In this document: one piece after another, positions 45,601 through 56,120 of the stretch | Layout: the number at the start of each line of letters is the position of its first letter | Numbering within the stretch: position 1 is the first letter of the stretch | Assembly (NCBI GenBank): GCA_029204225.1 | Contig: MU833211.1 | Location: 1-59,601, forward strand | Source of the DNA: Diphasiastrum complanatum | Lineage: Eukaryota > Streptophyta > Lycopodiopsida > Lycopodiales > Lycopodiaceae | Direction: 5' to 3' | Length of the DNA: 59,601 nt | Notes under the pieces: generated by a model | The model's input: the letters and a program-made list of their open reading frames with translations, nothing else | What the model was told of the DNA's origin: nothing | Database searches by the model: none | Program-made: the position numbers and the translations under genes

Positions 45601-47401
45601 TGGCATATCATGCTGGACTACATTTGCTTGTTCTTTTTCGAAAGGACTTGTCTTGGATCTTCGTTTAGTCTTCTTAGCAGGAATTGATCATGGAGGTGAT
45701 GACTTCCGGGATGATAAATCTTTCTTCTCAGGTGAAGACTTCCTAGACGATGATGTCTTGCTGGAGATCTGACTTGAAGAATCATTCTTGACTTTTCCTT
45801 TGTCTTTATCCAATAGAGGTGCCACTTCCTTTAAATCAAACTTTTGAGGGGGATTTTCCCATTTCACGACCGTATTATAATGTTGTGAAGAATTGCCAAA
45901 AATTTGCAAATCTAGCTTGATCAAAAACCATGTAGAATAGTGTAAATTGTGTACACAAGTGGGTCCCACACATGTGAGGCCATGATGCCATGTGGGAGGT
46001 CAAGTCAAGAGAGTTGGTCATGTCTTTTTGGTGGTCATCCCTACTTTATAGGACCTACACCTAAGTTTAAGGTGAAAATTTGACCAACTAGCTACCTACC
46101 AAGCATAACTCTAGGAAATAGACTAGGGTTTCATTTTAGGTCAAGGAGAGTGAGTTAACTTGCTTATTACATGCTGGAAATCCACCTAACTTCAAGAAGG
46201 AAGTCAAATTTGGTATGGATTCCCTCTCTCCATAGTAAGAAGATAGAAAATTTTTGGAGCTCATTGGCAATCTCAAGCTAGTTCACTATGTACATTGAGT
46301 TTTTGTGATCCAAATGAAACCAAATCAACTTCTACTTGTTTCTCAGGTTGAAGGCCATACTACAGCCTGTAGTACACATGTGTGGGCTCGGCTTTCAATG
46401 TTGATCAATGCTTTTGATTGTGAATGCTTGTTGTTTGTCAAATTGCCAATCTAGATCAACTTTTTTGTGTCTAGTTTTTTGATAGATTGTTAAGCAAGCA
46501 TCCAATCACTCTTGTGGATCTTTTGTAGATCCATTTATGGTCCTAAAGTACAGTACTTTCACAAATGTTGCTTTGCTTGTTTCTTCGTCATCGAACCTGT
46601 CATCCTATCTCTCTTCAATATAATCGCTTTGGGCGATTTGATTGTTGGTTCATCAGAACATTACGCACTCCAAATTTGGTCAGATCCATATGATGTAGAA
46701 TCTGTTCATCCGTAAGTTCTGCATTGCCATCATAAGTTAAGGCATGGCTCATTGGTATGAGATCATCCTCAATTGGATCTGGTATAGGTTCCGTTGATAT
46801 CCAGGCTACATTCAGCACATTTAGTGGAAACATGATTGGCGTATCCAAAGTTCGATCTAACAAGAAAATCTTGCTCATCTCTGATTGAATATATTGTTGA
46901 TACATATATCCTGCTGTACAATCAATTGTTGCAAGAGCTTCGTTCCAATTGACAGTATCCGTTTGAGAATCGTAGTGAACTCCCAATTCTTTCTCTGGTC
47001 GATCACAAGTGTGATCCGTTGTTGATGAATCGTCATCCGCTTTTTGAACCACTGGCTTGACAGCCCAAGTCGTAGGATCAATTTTAACTGCATGTTCACG
47101 ATTTTCAAAAGTGATTTTGCCGGTACCCCAGTTATGAAATACTTGCGCACCTCATAACCATGGACGTCCTAAGAGAACTCGGTAGACATTTGGTGCTTCT
47201 GGTAAGTCCATCACGACGAAAGTAACGACGAACTGTAATATCTGCAATCCTGACAGGTATATCTTCCACCATTCCTCGTGGACGAACCGTCGTTTGATCA
47301 GCTAGCTTAATAGCAAAAGTAACAGGCTTAATCTTTGTAAGGCCCCATTTTGTACGTAGCTTTGTAGAAATCAAGTTAACTCCTGAACCGCCGTCTATCA
47401 C
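42633..47401 (-). pseudogene. Pol of gypsy copy C (protease, RT, RNase H, integrase)
   Basis: The most complete gypsy pol here. Protease VIDGGSGVNLISTKL (47400). Linker with FPLNVLNVAWISTEPIPD, split by the solo LTR at 45884-46563. RT: HTIHLVPDAVPKVTKFYRCN, IVIVPKKNGKLRICVNLKAL, MPFGLCDAPSSFQRVM, catalytic EMYLDDLGAHS. RNase H: FYTDHQPLLYLVNKMC. Integrase: SGCWWPTLYKDTEDF, CDVCQRAR, WGLDYVGPIHP (Asp), IEIVSDRGTHFVNQ (Asp), VNGQAESSNK (Glu), then PFQLIYGQDDVMPIEF and VNGSRLRKFRQPA to a stop at 42633. All catalytic residues are present, but stops or frame changes at about 44990, 44340, 44100, 43750, 43290 and 47130 disable it. Confidence 0.92.
45884..46563. mobile_element. Solo LTR in pol of gypsy copy C
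   Basis: 680 bp with inverted ends TGTGAA...TTCACA and a perfect 5-bp TSD AATGT (45879-45883 and 46564-46568). Excising it (keeping one TSD) gives an open frame across the site, MTKKQAKQHYNTVVKWENPP. No coding content. Strand not determined. Confidence 0.85.
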
Positions 47402-47428
47402 GGCCGCTTCTTTAGAAAATTGTCTATG

Positions 47429-49399
47429 TTACATTGGCTGAGTGATATTCTTTTGTTCACTTTCCCAAGCTGCTCCAACATGTAGTACATCGTTAGATTC
47501 TTCAAATCTAGCACAAAAGAGTGGCTCCTGATGGTCTTCTGATTTTTCTTGAGCTAACTTTTGTGCTAAGACTTCTTTTGCTTTTGGCACCAACTTTAGG
47601 AGCTCTCCCAATGAAATATTGATCTTGCTAGACAAAATATTCATGAGTAATTCTGTATGCGGTGCTTCCGGATCCGTCATCTTGAAGGGTTCTTCGTGAT
47701 GATGTAATTGATCATTCATATCCGTACGTAAATTTCTTGAAGGCTGCAATGGTGAACACCGAACTTCAGTTGTTACTTTCGCAGCTTCAAGTTCCTCTTT
47801 TTCTTGCAGATGCTTAATCCACTGTCTCATATCCTGATATCTTCATTTTTCTGCATTGAGATTTGGATAAACTTCCAATGCTGTTGGTGTATCGTTCAAT
47901 GGTATAGAATCAGTAGGTACTGAATCCACTACTGGTTCTTTTTGCTTTTGTGCTCTGGTGACCACCATCAAGGGTGCACTTGATTTATTATGAGCTACCG
48001 ATCCTTGCTTGATTGTTATCAAATTTATAGGTGTTGTAGCTGGTGGTGGCTTTGGTCTTGTTGGACAGTCTTTATAGCAATGCCCATATCCACAGTCACG
48101 ACAGAATGGTACAAATTTTTCTTTATTTGGGCATTCTGCAACTCTGTGATTTTCTCCACATGAAAAGCATCCAAGTGGTGCTCTGGCCCAATTTCTCGAG
48201 GCTTGTTGTTGAGCGGTAGCATAAATGGCATACTATTCTGAAGACCCGCCTTCCTGATCATTACCATAGCTCCATTGCTCAGCACTTCCGTACGGTTCTG
48301 GTTCCATCAAATTGGCAGGAGGAGCGGAGTGCTTTGGTGGGGCAGGCAAGTCTAGACGCTCCGGGTATCCAAGAGTAGATTGTCGTAGTCTTGCTGTTGG
48401 ATTGCCTCCATACTGTGGATCTCAATATCCCATATGGGCATACCGTTGCTGAATCATCCTGAGGGTTGAAGTTGCAAAAGGCAGTCCCATGGTCAGGTGA
48501 ACTACACAGATGGCAAACACTGATTTCCATTCATTTTTTCAATTGAGGACACTCGTTCACTGTGTGATTTCTTGTACAAATAGAACACCAGACATTTTCC
48601 TTGGTAGGAAAAGTCTTTGCAAACCTCTCAGGTTCCTTGTTCACTTCTCCGTGGAAAATTTCCAATGCTTTGATCTTCTCATCAAATTGCAACTACAACT
48701 TTTCCATCTATTTCTGCTAGGTCTTCCCAAGTTTCTCGAACTCATTGAGCATCATTTCTGTGGTAGCATTGGCATTCGTTGATGCAATAGTGGTGGATGT
48801 TGTAGTAGTCTGCCCTGCTGTATAAGGCAACATACCGACATTCGGCTCATCATCTGAATCTTCATCCTCCTCCCGAATTGCATCGTCCATCGCATTTTGC
48901 AAAAGTGCGTACTCATTATGGCGTTTCAGTTCACGCCGGATCCGTTTAGGTAGACCTGACAAAAACCACAATATCATGGCATTTTCATTAATCAGGTTAG
49001 GCTCACATTCAGATCTAAGATGTTTCACCCTTTCGATGTAATCTCAAACCATTTCTCGCTTTCCCATTTTAATTTTACCTAAAAGTAGAAAAGGGTCTTC
49101 CATAAACTTCCGCGGTTTGAACCGTGTGATAAGGGCTCGTTTAACAACCTCTCAATCTGTACGCTTAGTTTCATCTTGGTTATAGTACCAATCTTGTACT
49201 GCGCCTGTTAAGGCCATAGAAAAACAGCTTACGTTTATCTTGAGGATAAATCTCATCATAGACCTCACAGGATTCAGCATAGATATGAAAAATCGAACTG
49301 GATCTGTTAATCCATTAGATCCAATCGGGGTGCTCTTCTAACAATAATTGGATTGACCTCCTGTGGAGCACCTCCAGGAGCAGCTCCAGGGGCAGCCAT
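47429..49399 (-). pseudogene. Gag of gypsy copy C with four zinc knuckles
   Basis: ATG at 49399 starts MAAPGAAPGGAPQEVNPIIV. Capsid-like region: MALTGAVQDWYYNQDETKR, FKPRKFMEDPFLLLGKIKMG, HLRSECEPNLINENAMILWF, LPKRIRRELKRH, then an acidic stretch. Four Cys/His knuckles follow: CSICTRNHTVNEC (about 48585-48550), CHLCSSPDHGTAFC (about 48515-48475), CFSCGENHRVAEC (about 48172-48134) and CRDCGYGHCYKDC (about 48108-48070). Three have only three residues between the second Cys and His. The downstream part (47830-47429) is charged (HLQEKEELEAAKVTTEVR) and leads to protease. Stops and frame changes interrupt it near 49300, 49160, 49050, 48715, 48530 and 48280. Confidence 0.85.
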
Positions 49400-50600
49400 T
49401 TAGATCAAATTGATAATGTGATTGGATATAGATTTTATACAAAAACTATCTCAGATTAGATCTGCTAGCTCTATTCCACTTTTCAAGAATCTGATTCTAT
49501 ATGATGAAAAACTAACCAAAATTCGATCAATCAATACTTCTCAAAAATGATAATTCGCTCATAGTCCAATTTAGAATATATTAGATCTGATCCAAATTTT
49601 GACAGAGACTTGATCTAGAAAATCAAAAACTAAAAATAGGACTGGCGAAGGTTATCTAGGCGAAGGTTGGCTCGGCGAAGATTCAACAGTGCTATTTTGG
49701 GATAAAAACTCTCTAAATATTTTTCTGGCAATTTCTTGGAAAATAACCTTCGCCGACTTCTCAGATGGAAGATCTGACACAGATAAAACTATGGACAACC
49801 GAACGAAGGTTTCTGACACAAGAAAATATAGTTTTTGTGATCTAGTGAGGGTAAAAATCAAGATTTTCTATGATCTGATCAAGATAAATCTTCGCCGAAC
49901 TCAAAAATAGTATTTATATATAAATAGAATGTTTTGGAAACTCGGCGAAGGTTCTGGCGAAGGATCAAGAGTAATACTAGTAATTTTGCAAAAAAATGAC
50001 TTTTTTTTGGCAAAAATTATGACAATATGACAACTGATCCTCTGGAAACCTTTCTATTTTTGGTATTATTCTTCGTCGACCTGGCAGTAGATAGATCTGA
50101 ATCACATCTAAGCACAGTGAATTGGGCGAAGGTTTTTTTTCTGTATTTTTTAGGATTTTGATAATTTTTGGTATTTTTTGGTGGTTTTTCTTATGTTTCT
50201 GAAATCTGCTGGGAATTAATCTTCGCCCTTCAAACTGAAGATTCCGTAAACAAAACCGAAGGTGTCTGCAACTCGGCGAAGGTATCTTGAAAGAGGGTAA
50301 AAAGTTTTGGGCTCTGATGACGCTTTTTGTCTCTTTTTGACCAATTTTGACAGATTTGACCGACTTTTGTTATTTTCTCTGATATCTCAAATCCAAATGG
50401 ATCTTAAGATTAGTGATCTGAATAGCTTTCCCTATTTAATAATCAGATTAGATTTCAAACAAGCAAATCCACTCAAAATCTAGCAAAATCAATCCCAAAC
50501 TATCTCTACAATGCAGTTTTAACACTATTCATGCCACGACAAGATGCCTAATGCAAGCTAACCATCAGCCAAACATGCTGCAAACTGAAAAATTGGCTTA
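49400..50600 (-). promoter_or_regulatory. 5' leader of gypsy copy C with a recurring GGCGAAGGT motif
   Basis: 1.2 kb between PBS and gag without a gene. The word GGCGAAGGT or close variants occurs on the plus strand at about 49644, 49659, 49674, 49802, 49942, 49954, 50123 and 50274. The complement (ACCTTCGCC, CTTCGCCGA, TTCGTCGAC) occurs at about 49746, 49890, 50070 and 50220. Sense and antisense copies could pair in the RNA leader. Confidence 0.6.
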
Positions 50601-50620
50601 GCTCCCAGGCAACGGTGCCA
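50601..50620 (-). promoter_or_regulatory. Primer binding site of gypsy copy C
   Basis: Minus strand TGGCACCGTTGCCTGGGA, four bases inside the LTR. It resembles the tRNA-Asp complement used by Athila/Tat-type elements with about two mismatches. Confidence 0.7.
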
Positions 50621-50624
50621 AAAT

Positions 50625-50677
50625 TGTAGCGGGTTTCTTTCCTTGCCTAACTTGAATCCAAGATCTAGTCAATCTAG
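50625..50677 (-). mobile_element. Remnant of the 5' LTR of gypsy copy C
   Basis: 53 bp (TGTAGCGGGTTTC through agtcaatctag) match the start of the 3' LTR at 39909. Beyond 50677 the sequence is a different gypsy, so about 93% of the LTR is missing. Confidence 0.85.
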
Positions 50678-50679
50678 GT

Positions 50680-51488
50680 GGCCAGTAAATCATCAAACCA
50701 AGAAGGAACTAAAGCAACAATACTATGTAATAATGTAGGAAGACGAGATAAAGCATCAGCTGCCGTGTTTGCCTTGCCTAGACGATACAAAATATCAAAA
50801 TGAAAAGACTGTAAAAATTGTAACCAACGATATTGACGATCACCAAGATCACGCTGAGAAAAAAATAACGGAGAGACTGATGAATAGTTATAATATCAAA
50901 AGGAAAATGATACAAATAATGACACCATTTCTTAAGAGCATGGATGACATGAAGTAGTTCTTTTTCATGTACAGATTAACGTTGCTCATAAGAGCGCAAA
51001 CGACAAGACTCATAAGCAATAACACACTCGTACTGATGGAGAAGAGTGCCTAATCCAATAGCACTGGCATCAATCTCAACAATAAAACACTGATCAAATT
51101 GGGGAAGACAGATAACAATAGCAAAAACAATGGCATGACGTAAAGCATCAAAAGCGGTTTGACACTCAGAAGTCCAAACAAATGTATGAGACTTCTTTAG
51201 TAACGAATGAAGCGGAGCAGCCACAGTGGCAAAATACTTAACATGACGACGAAGATGAGTTGCCATACCTAAAAACATACGAACAGAATGATTATCGGTT
51301 GGGACAAGCCAATTCTCAATAGCCTGAACTTTTTGAGGATCAAGACGAATACGTCCACCACAAACAAGAAAACCCAAAAGTTTGATTTCAGCCACGACAA
51401 AAGAACATTTGGACAATTTGGCGAACAGTTGATGCTTAATAAGTAATTCAAACATAGATGATAAATGTTTTACAAACAGTGCTGACAA
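50680..51488 (-). pseudogene. Gypsy RT and RNase H fragment
   Basis: Minus strand: MFELLIKHQLFAKLSKCSFV, LGFLVCGGRIRLDPQKVQAI, MFLGMATHLRRHVKYFATVA, then RNase H with VEIDASAIGLGTLLHQ, a stop, HEKELLHVIHALKKW, YFFSQRDLGDRQYRWLQFLQ and a YRLGKANTAADALSR end. This is RT thumb through RNase H of a chromovirus-like gypsy. Integrase and upstream RT are missing. It abuts the plus-strand copia piece at 51489. Confidence 0.9.
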
Positions 51489-52219
51489 ACGATGATTGTC
51501 CGAGGACTGAAGAAGAAAGAGAACAAATGCAGCTCACACCTTACAAGAAGCTGATAGGTTTGATGATGTACCTTGCAGACAACACACGTCCTGACATCGC
51601 TTACACAGTGTTTAGGATGAGCCAATTCTGCACGAATCCAGGCTCAACACATTGGAAGATTACAAAATGAATTTTGCAATATCTTCAATTAACGAGAGAT
51701 TGTGGCTTGTGTTATTGTCGTGATGCAGGGTTCAAGATGCTTTCCTACAGTGATGCTAGCTAGGCATCTCTTAAAAACTATTGTAAAAGCATCTTAGGAG
51801 GATGCATCATCGCGTCAGGAGCAGCAGTTCTCTGGGTTAACAAGAAGCAGACCATTGTGGCTCAGTCATCCTGCGAAGCAGAGTATGTTGCATCAACAAA
51901 GATGGCCAACGAAATAATTTGGCTCAAGCAATTCTTGGACAAACTGGGAAAAACAAGGAACGAGCCTCTGGCCTTGCAGATGGATAACACATTTGCAATA
52001 CATCTGAGGAAAGATCATGTGTTTCACTAAAGGACGAAACACATCGCGATCAAGTACCACTTGATTAGGGATCTGATTGAGAAGAAGATGTTGCAGACCA
52101 CCTTCATCGAAACGAAAGACATGGTTGGTGACATCTTCACCAAAGCTCTAGACAAAAGACTTTTTGAGAGACAGAGGAGCAGTCTTGGAGTCGTCAAGCT
52201 ACCATGCTTTGAGAGGGAG
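51489..52219 (+). pseudogene. Copia RT end and RNase H, plus strand
   Basis: Starts inside RT at VLTNDDCPRTEEE, then TPYKKLIGLMMYLADNTRPD, IAYTVFRMSQFCTNPGSTHW, RNase H MLSYSDAS followed by a stop, VNKKQTIVAQSSCEAEYVAS, MANEIIWLKQFLDKLGK, a second stop, RTKHIAIKYHLIRDLIEKKM and DIFTKALDKRLFERQRSSLG. A polypurine tract gagagggag ends the internal region at 52219. 5' truncated at the boundary with the minus-strand gypsy fragment. Two in-frame stops. Confidence 0.9.
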
Positions 52220-52220
52220 C

Positions 52221-52910
52221 TGAAGAAACAAAATGTTTCTATTACCAAAGCTTTGCTAGCTTTCAGCCCTCGCTCTGACGAAAATGTTTGCGAACGCAAA
52301 AGTCAAAAGGTACGAAGCAAAAATGTTCGTGAACAGTCAAATGACTCGAAGCGACATGAAAATCGTCACGAACCTTTTTTCTGCCCTCACGCTCCAAAAA
52401 GGACCAGCAAGATCATGCAAGTACCCAGAAGTACAGATATCTGATATGATAGGATGACGTCAGCAGATACACTAGGTCATGGCTAATCTGCCACTCTTGT
52501 AATTCATGATTAGCTGCAGATGTTTAATCACTTTAATCTAGAAGTTACACGACATGACTATATACTTTCTAGATGATACTTGATACATACAACATGTAGA
52601 AGTCTAATGCTAGTAAGCAAGAAGACAAAAATACAGAATACAAGTCCGTCTGCATGCGCGACAATTCTGCATAGGATCTATAGATCCACAAGTCCGCTAG
52701 TAAGCGAGACATTACTCGTGAGAGAATTGTATTTCTCTCACGCCAATGGCTGCGTGGATCTGCATGCAGTGCTTGAAGAATTGGAAAAATCAATAGATGA
52801 TTTTGTAGCTGTTGCGTACATATCACTCTTATCATGTTTGATCTTGAATGAATTGTTGTCTGTCATCGTATGTGTATCTCGTTCATTCATCTTATCAATT
52901 CTACACACTG
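52221..52910 (+). mobile_element. 3' LTR of the plus-strand copia fragment
   Basis: Starts TGAAGAAAC just after the polypurine tract, the same start as the LTR on the minus strand at 2522. A TATA-like ctatatactt lies near 52558. The end is put near ttctacaca (about 52910) and is not confirmed. 52911-53040 is unassigned. Confidence 0.5.
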
Positions 52911-53045
52911 GTTGAATGTTGTTGAATGCTATGTTAATCTAAAATGGTAGACCAGCAATGTCTGTCTACATTCTGGAGGACTGTAGGAATGATGCAGCTG
53001 GCAGTGACCAGCAACATATCTAAAATCGATCCGAATTGTTGTGTT

Positions 53046-53312
53046 TCACATTTTTTTTGCGTTCGCGATCGTCGCCACCAGTAGGATAGTCTCAAGGCTA
53101 GAAAGAATACGATCAATACGACTCTCAAGATGATCCATGCGGGAATCAATATGTGTAAAACGATCATCTAAAGAGCTCTGTGGAGGGTCTTTAGATGAAG
53201 AAGTCACGATAGAGACTAAGGAAGAGACAAAAACCTGAGGAAGAGGACATTTGTCGTCACCCCGACTTAGTCTAACTTCCGAAATCACCAAAAATGGCAA
53301 ATAAACAGTCAA
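53046..53312 (-). pseudogene. Gag N-terminal fragment of family X
   Basis: Minus strand, 88 codons. After a non-descript start it reads SLDDRFTHIDSRMDHLESRI, a short amphipathic heptad-like stretch such as occurs at the start of many gypsy gag proteins. It ends at the boundary with unassigned DNA at 53040. Its assignment rests on position downstream of the family X PBS and on this stretch only. Confidence 0.4.
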
Positions 53313-53559
53313 TCAAGATGGATAATAATCAAGAAAATAAGGGACTGAGAAAGTAGAAGGATTCTAACAAAATGGAAAAATCGAAAGAGGAAGGTGTGAG
53401 GCAACAAATATGAGCATGAATAGGGGGGCTGGAAAAGAGTAGTATGTGAGCAGAAAAGACAGCAAGTAGGTGCAAAAAGGAAGTGCAAAAAGCCCGCAAG
53501 CAATACCTAGGTGGGTGCTTGGGGGGGTGTCCGTCGTTCACTCGGTAGTGCCAACAAAG

Positions 53560-54220
53560 AGAGGTAAAAGCTGAAGATAATAGGGCACTGGGCAGCAACT
53601 ACCAAGATCCAATAGGCTGAAAAAAAAGGTGTTGAAGTAGGATGTCGAATAGCCTCCAATCAATAGCCGAAACGGACAGCAAGTTGGTGAAAAGAACCAC
53701 TGAAAATGAGATGGTAGTAGGGTGCTGGATAGTCTCCAATCAATATAAAAAATGGACAACAAATCAGTGATGAAAAGTGTAAAAAATGATGAGGTAGTAG
53801 GGCGTTGGACAATAGCTACCAAATCTGCAAAAACAATGAAAATTTGCCGAAAAAATCAATGAAAGTGATGGGTTACCGCTGAAAATGAGATGGTAGTAGG
53901 GCACTGGACAACCTCCAATCAATATTAAAAATGGATAGCAAATCGATGACGAAAAGTGTCAAAAATGATGAGTAGTAGCGCACTGGGAAATAGCTACCAA
54001 ATCTGTAAAAACAATGAAAATCTGTCGAAAATATTGACGAAAGTGATGGGTTAGCAGGGCGCTGGATAGCCTCCACCAAAACTGTAAAAAATGATGAAGA
54101 GATTATCGAAAGTGATGGGCATTGGACAGCCACCACCAATCTGCAAAAATGACGGAGAAAAATGGATGAAAGTGATGGGTGGTAGGGCGCTGGACAGCCT
54201 CCACCAATCTGCAGGAAAGT
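53560..54220. repeat. About 180-bp tandem repeats in the family X leader
   Basis: Two clear units (about 53697-53876 and 53877-54053), both running tgaaaatgagatggtagtag to gaaagtgatgggtta, with degenerate further copies on both sides. It lies between PBS and gag, the same place as the CT-rich minisatellite in the plus-strand copy, but with a different sequence. Confidence 0.75.
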
Positions 54221-54602
54221 GCTCTGATACCAAGTTACAAGCTAAGATTCACTACCTATGCTAGAAAGCAGGACATAAGCTAGAAAGCAGGAAGAGAATG
54301 CTTAAGGAGGCTAAAGAGGAGCAATCATTATAAACCAAATAAAGGAATACAATGCTGCCCTACTTATACCCTCTCCCTGAATTAAATGGAGGATTCAAAA
54401 AAGGGAGGGAAAAGGATTTGGAGGGAAAATAGTGCGCCCTCTCAATAGGAGGACCCCCACTCCAAATCAATGTGACCAAGTCCTAAAAATATAACCAAAT
54501 AGGGCCCAAGGCCTATATATGAATAAAAATGGCCCTTAGGCCTGCTTATGCATAATAACAATAAAAGAATGGACATGACGAATGTAATGAGCCAAGTCCA
54601 TA
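54221..54602 (-). mobile_element. Family X 5' LTR and PBS, minus strand
   Basis: PBS TGGTATCAGAGC on the minus strand at 54232-54221, followed by acttggtatc-adjacent LTR sequence from about 54235 to about 54602. gggaaaatagtgcgccctct and ccaagtccataact match the plus-strand LTR at 38466-38868. Direct abutment to another LTR at 54610. Confidence 0.75.
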
Positions 54603-54609
54603 ACTTTCT

Positions 54610-55341
54610 AGTTATTTTTTAATACTAAAAACTAACACTAACTCCCAAGCTAACTCTAACCACACATTGCCATCATAAAGTAGAGGAAAAGAAGGAGAAA
54701 GAGAGGTGAGGGAAGTTAGCTCATGCACTCTTGTTCTAGTCTAATGGAATATCATTAAGAACATCAATCTAAGAACATTGCAAGAACTTAAAAAATGAAA
54801 AGCATTCACAAAAAGAGGGAGAAAGAGAGACGAGGAAGTTAGCTCATGCACTCTTGTTCTAGTCTTATGGAATATCATTAAGAACATCAATCTAAGAACA
54901 TTGCAAGAACTTAAAAAATGAAAAGCATTCACAAAAAGCATTAGCACAAAGAGCAAGAGCACACGAGGATGCTTGATTCACCAAAATGGTAGAGTCTCCT
55001 CCTCTCTATTAGGCATGTAAAATGAAGTACAAGAGTTGTCTTTTTATTCTTCGGGAGGCCCTTGCCTCTTTGTTTCTAATGGCTAGTTCAAGGAAGGGAG
55101 GATTGAAATTCCAACCCCCCAAAAGAAACACATTTCAATCTAGGGGTGCACAAAGAAGCATGCCACCTACCACCATTTTTGACTTTGAGTCCTACTTGAA
55201 ACTTAAGCAAACCTCATTAACTTAAACTTTGGACCTTTTACATTATTTTATTCCATACAACAATTATTTACACGTGCTCATTGGGCTATGAGCTTACGCA
55301 CACAAGATGCCACAGCCTCGCACCTAATTTATTTATATACA
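54610..55341 (-). mobile_element. LTR related to the 3' LTR of gypsy copy A
   Basis: Same blocks as 6778-7504: agagtctcctcctctctatt, gctcattgggctatgagctt, aagatgccac. Right end TATATACA, followed by gtaatgcccac (55342-55352), a polypurine-tract remnant like gtatcccccac in copy C. Hence a 3' LTR whose element body is lost. A 124-bp tandem duplication lies at about 54694-54942. Confidence 0.7.
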
Positions 55342-55439
55342 GTAATGCCCACAACAAAAATACATTCAAGCAACAAAGAACCAAGTTCGATCTTCTTTGC
55401 TATTATGGCAATTTTGCTACAACACTGTGCTTATTCGAC

Positions 55440-55864
55440 TATTTTGATTCAAATTGAGAATTAGACTTGGAAACCATGAAGTCTATTTTTTGTTACTATT
55501 TTTATTTATCTTCTGCACCAATTTTCTGGAATAGCCGAAAACAGAAGTCAATTTCATTTTCCACGACTGAAGCCGAATATGTAGCAGCAACGCAAGCAAC
55601 TAAAGAAGCCATCTGGCTAAGGCTTATTCTTTAGGATCTGAACTTCAAACGAAACAAACCAACTATCATCTATTGCGATAATATCAACTACATTTAGCTT
55701 ACTCTCAATCCTAGATTTCATTTTAGGACCAAATATATAGAAATTCAATTTCATTTTGTTTGAGAGAAAGTACATCTAAAGCATGTAGAGCTAATATATT
55801 GTTCGATAAATAGTATGGTAGGAAGATTATTTTAAATGATTGAAGTAGAATTAAGAGGGAGTAT
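55440..55864 (+). pseudogene. Copia RNase H fragment, plus strand
   Basis: Reads FWNSRKQKSISFSTTEAEYV, AATQATKEAIWLRLIL, a stop, then IIYCDNINYI, a stop, and HFRTKYIEIQFHFV. These are the AEYIA..A..E..WL and H.R.KHI.I..HF blocks of copia RNase H. A polypurine tract aagaggga (55853-55860) and an LTR start (TGGAATTTTAAT, 55865) follow. Heavily decayed. Confidence 0.85.
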
Positions 55865-56120
55865 TGGAATTTTAATTTCACATCAAATTTCATTCGATGT
55901 AGTTGCCTCTGTAATTGTTACTAGCTATTCTATTTGGGTATTCATGATAGAGTCCTAGACTTGGTTATTTACTCAAGAACCTGTTGTAGAAGAAGGACTT
56001 GCATAAATACACACAAGTTCGTGTTGGATTCACACCATCCTTATCTTTTTTTGAATCTAGATCCATTCTCTAACTGTTGTAATTACTTGCACAGTCGCAT
56101 GTTCTGCAGAAATACAAAGG
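55865..56120 (+). mobile_element. 3' LTR of the copia fragment (approximate)
   Basis: Begins at TGGAATTTTAATTTCAC after the polypurine tract and runs through an LTR-like region ending near gcagaaatacaaaggaatttg. No TSD or second LTR available. Confidence 0.5.

Noticed and set aside
53309-54233. Phe/Ser-rich minus-strand ORFs
   Set aside because: They read through 180-bp tandem repeats in the leader and repeat with them; no domain is recognisable.
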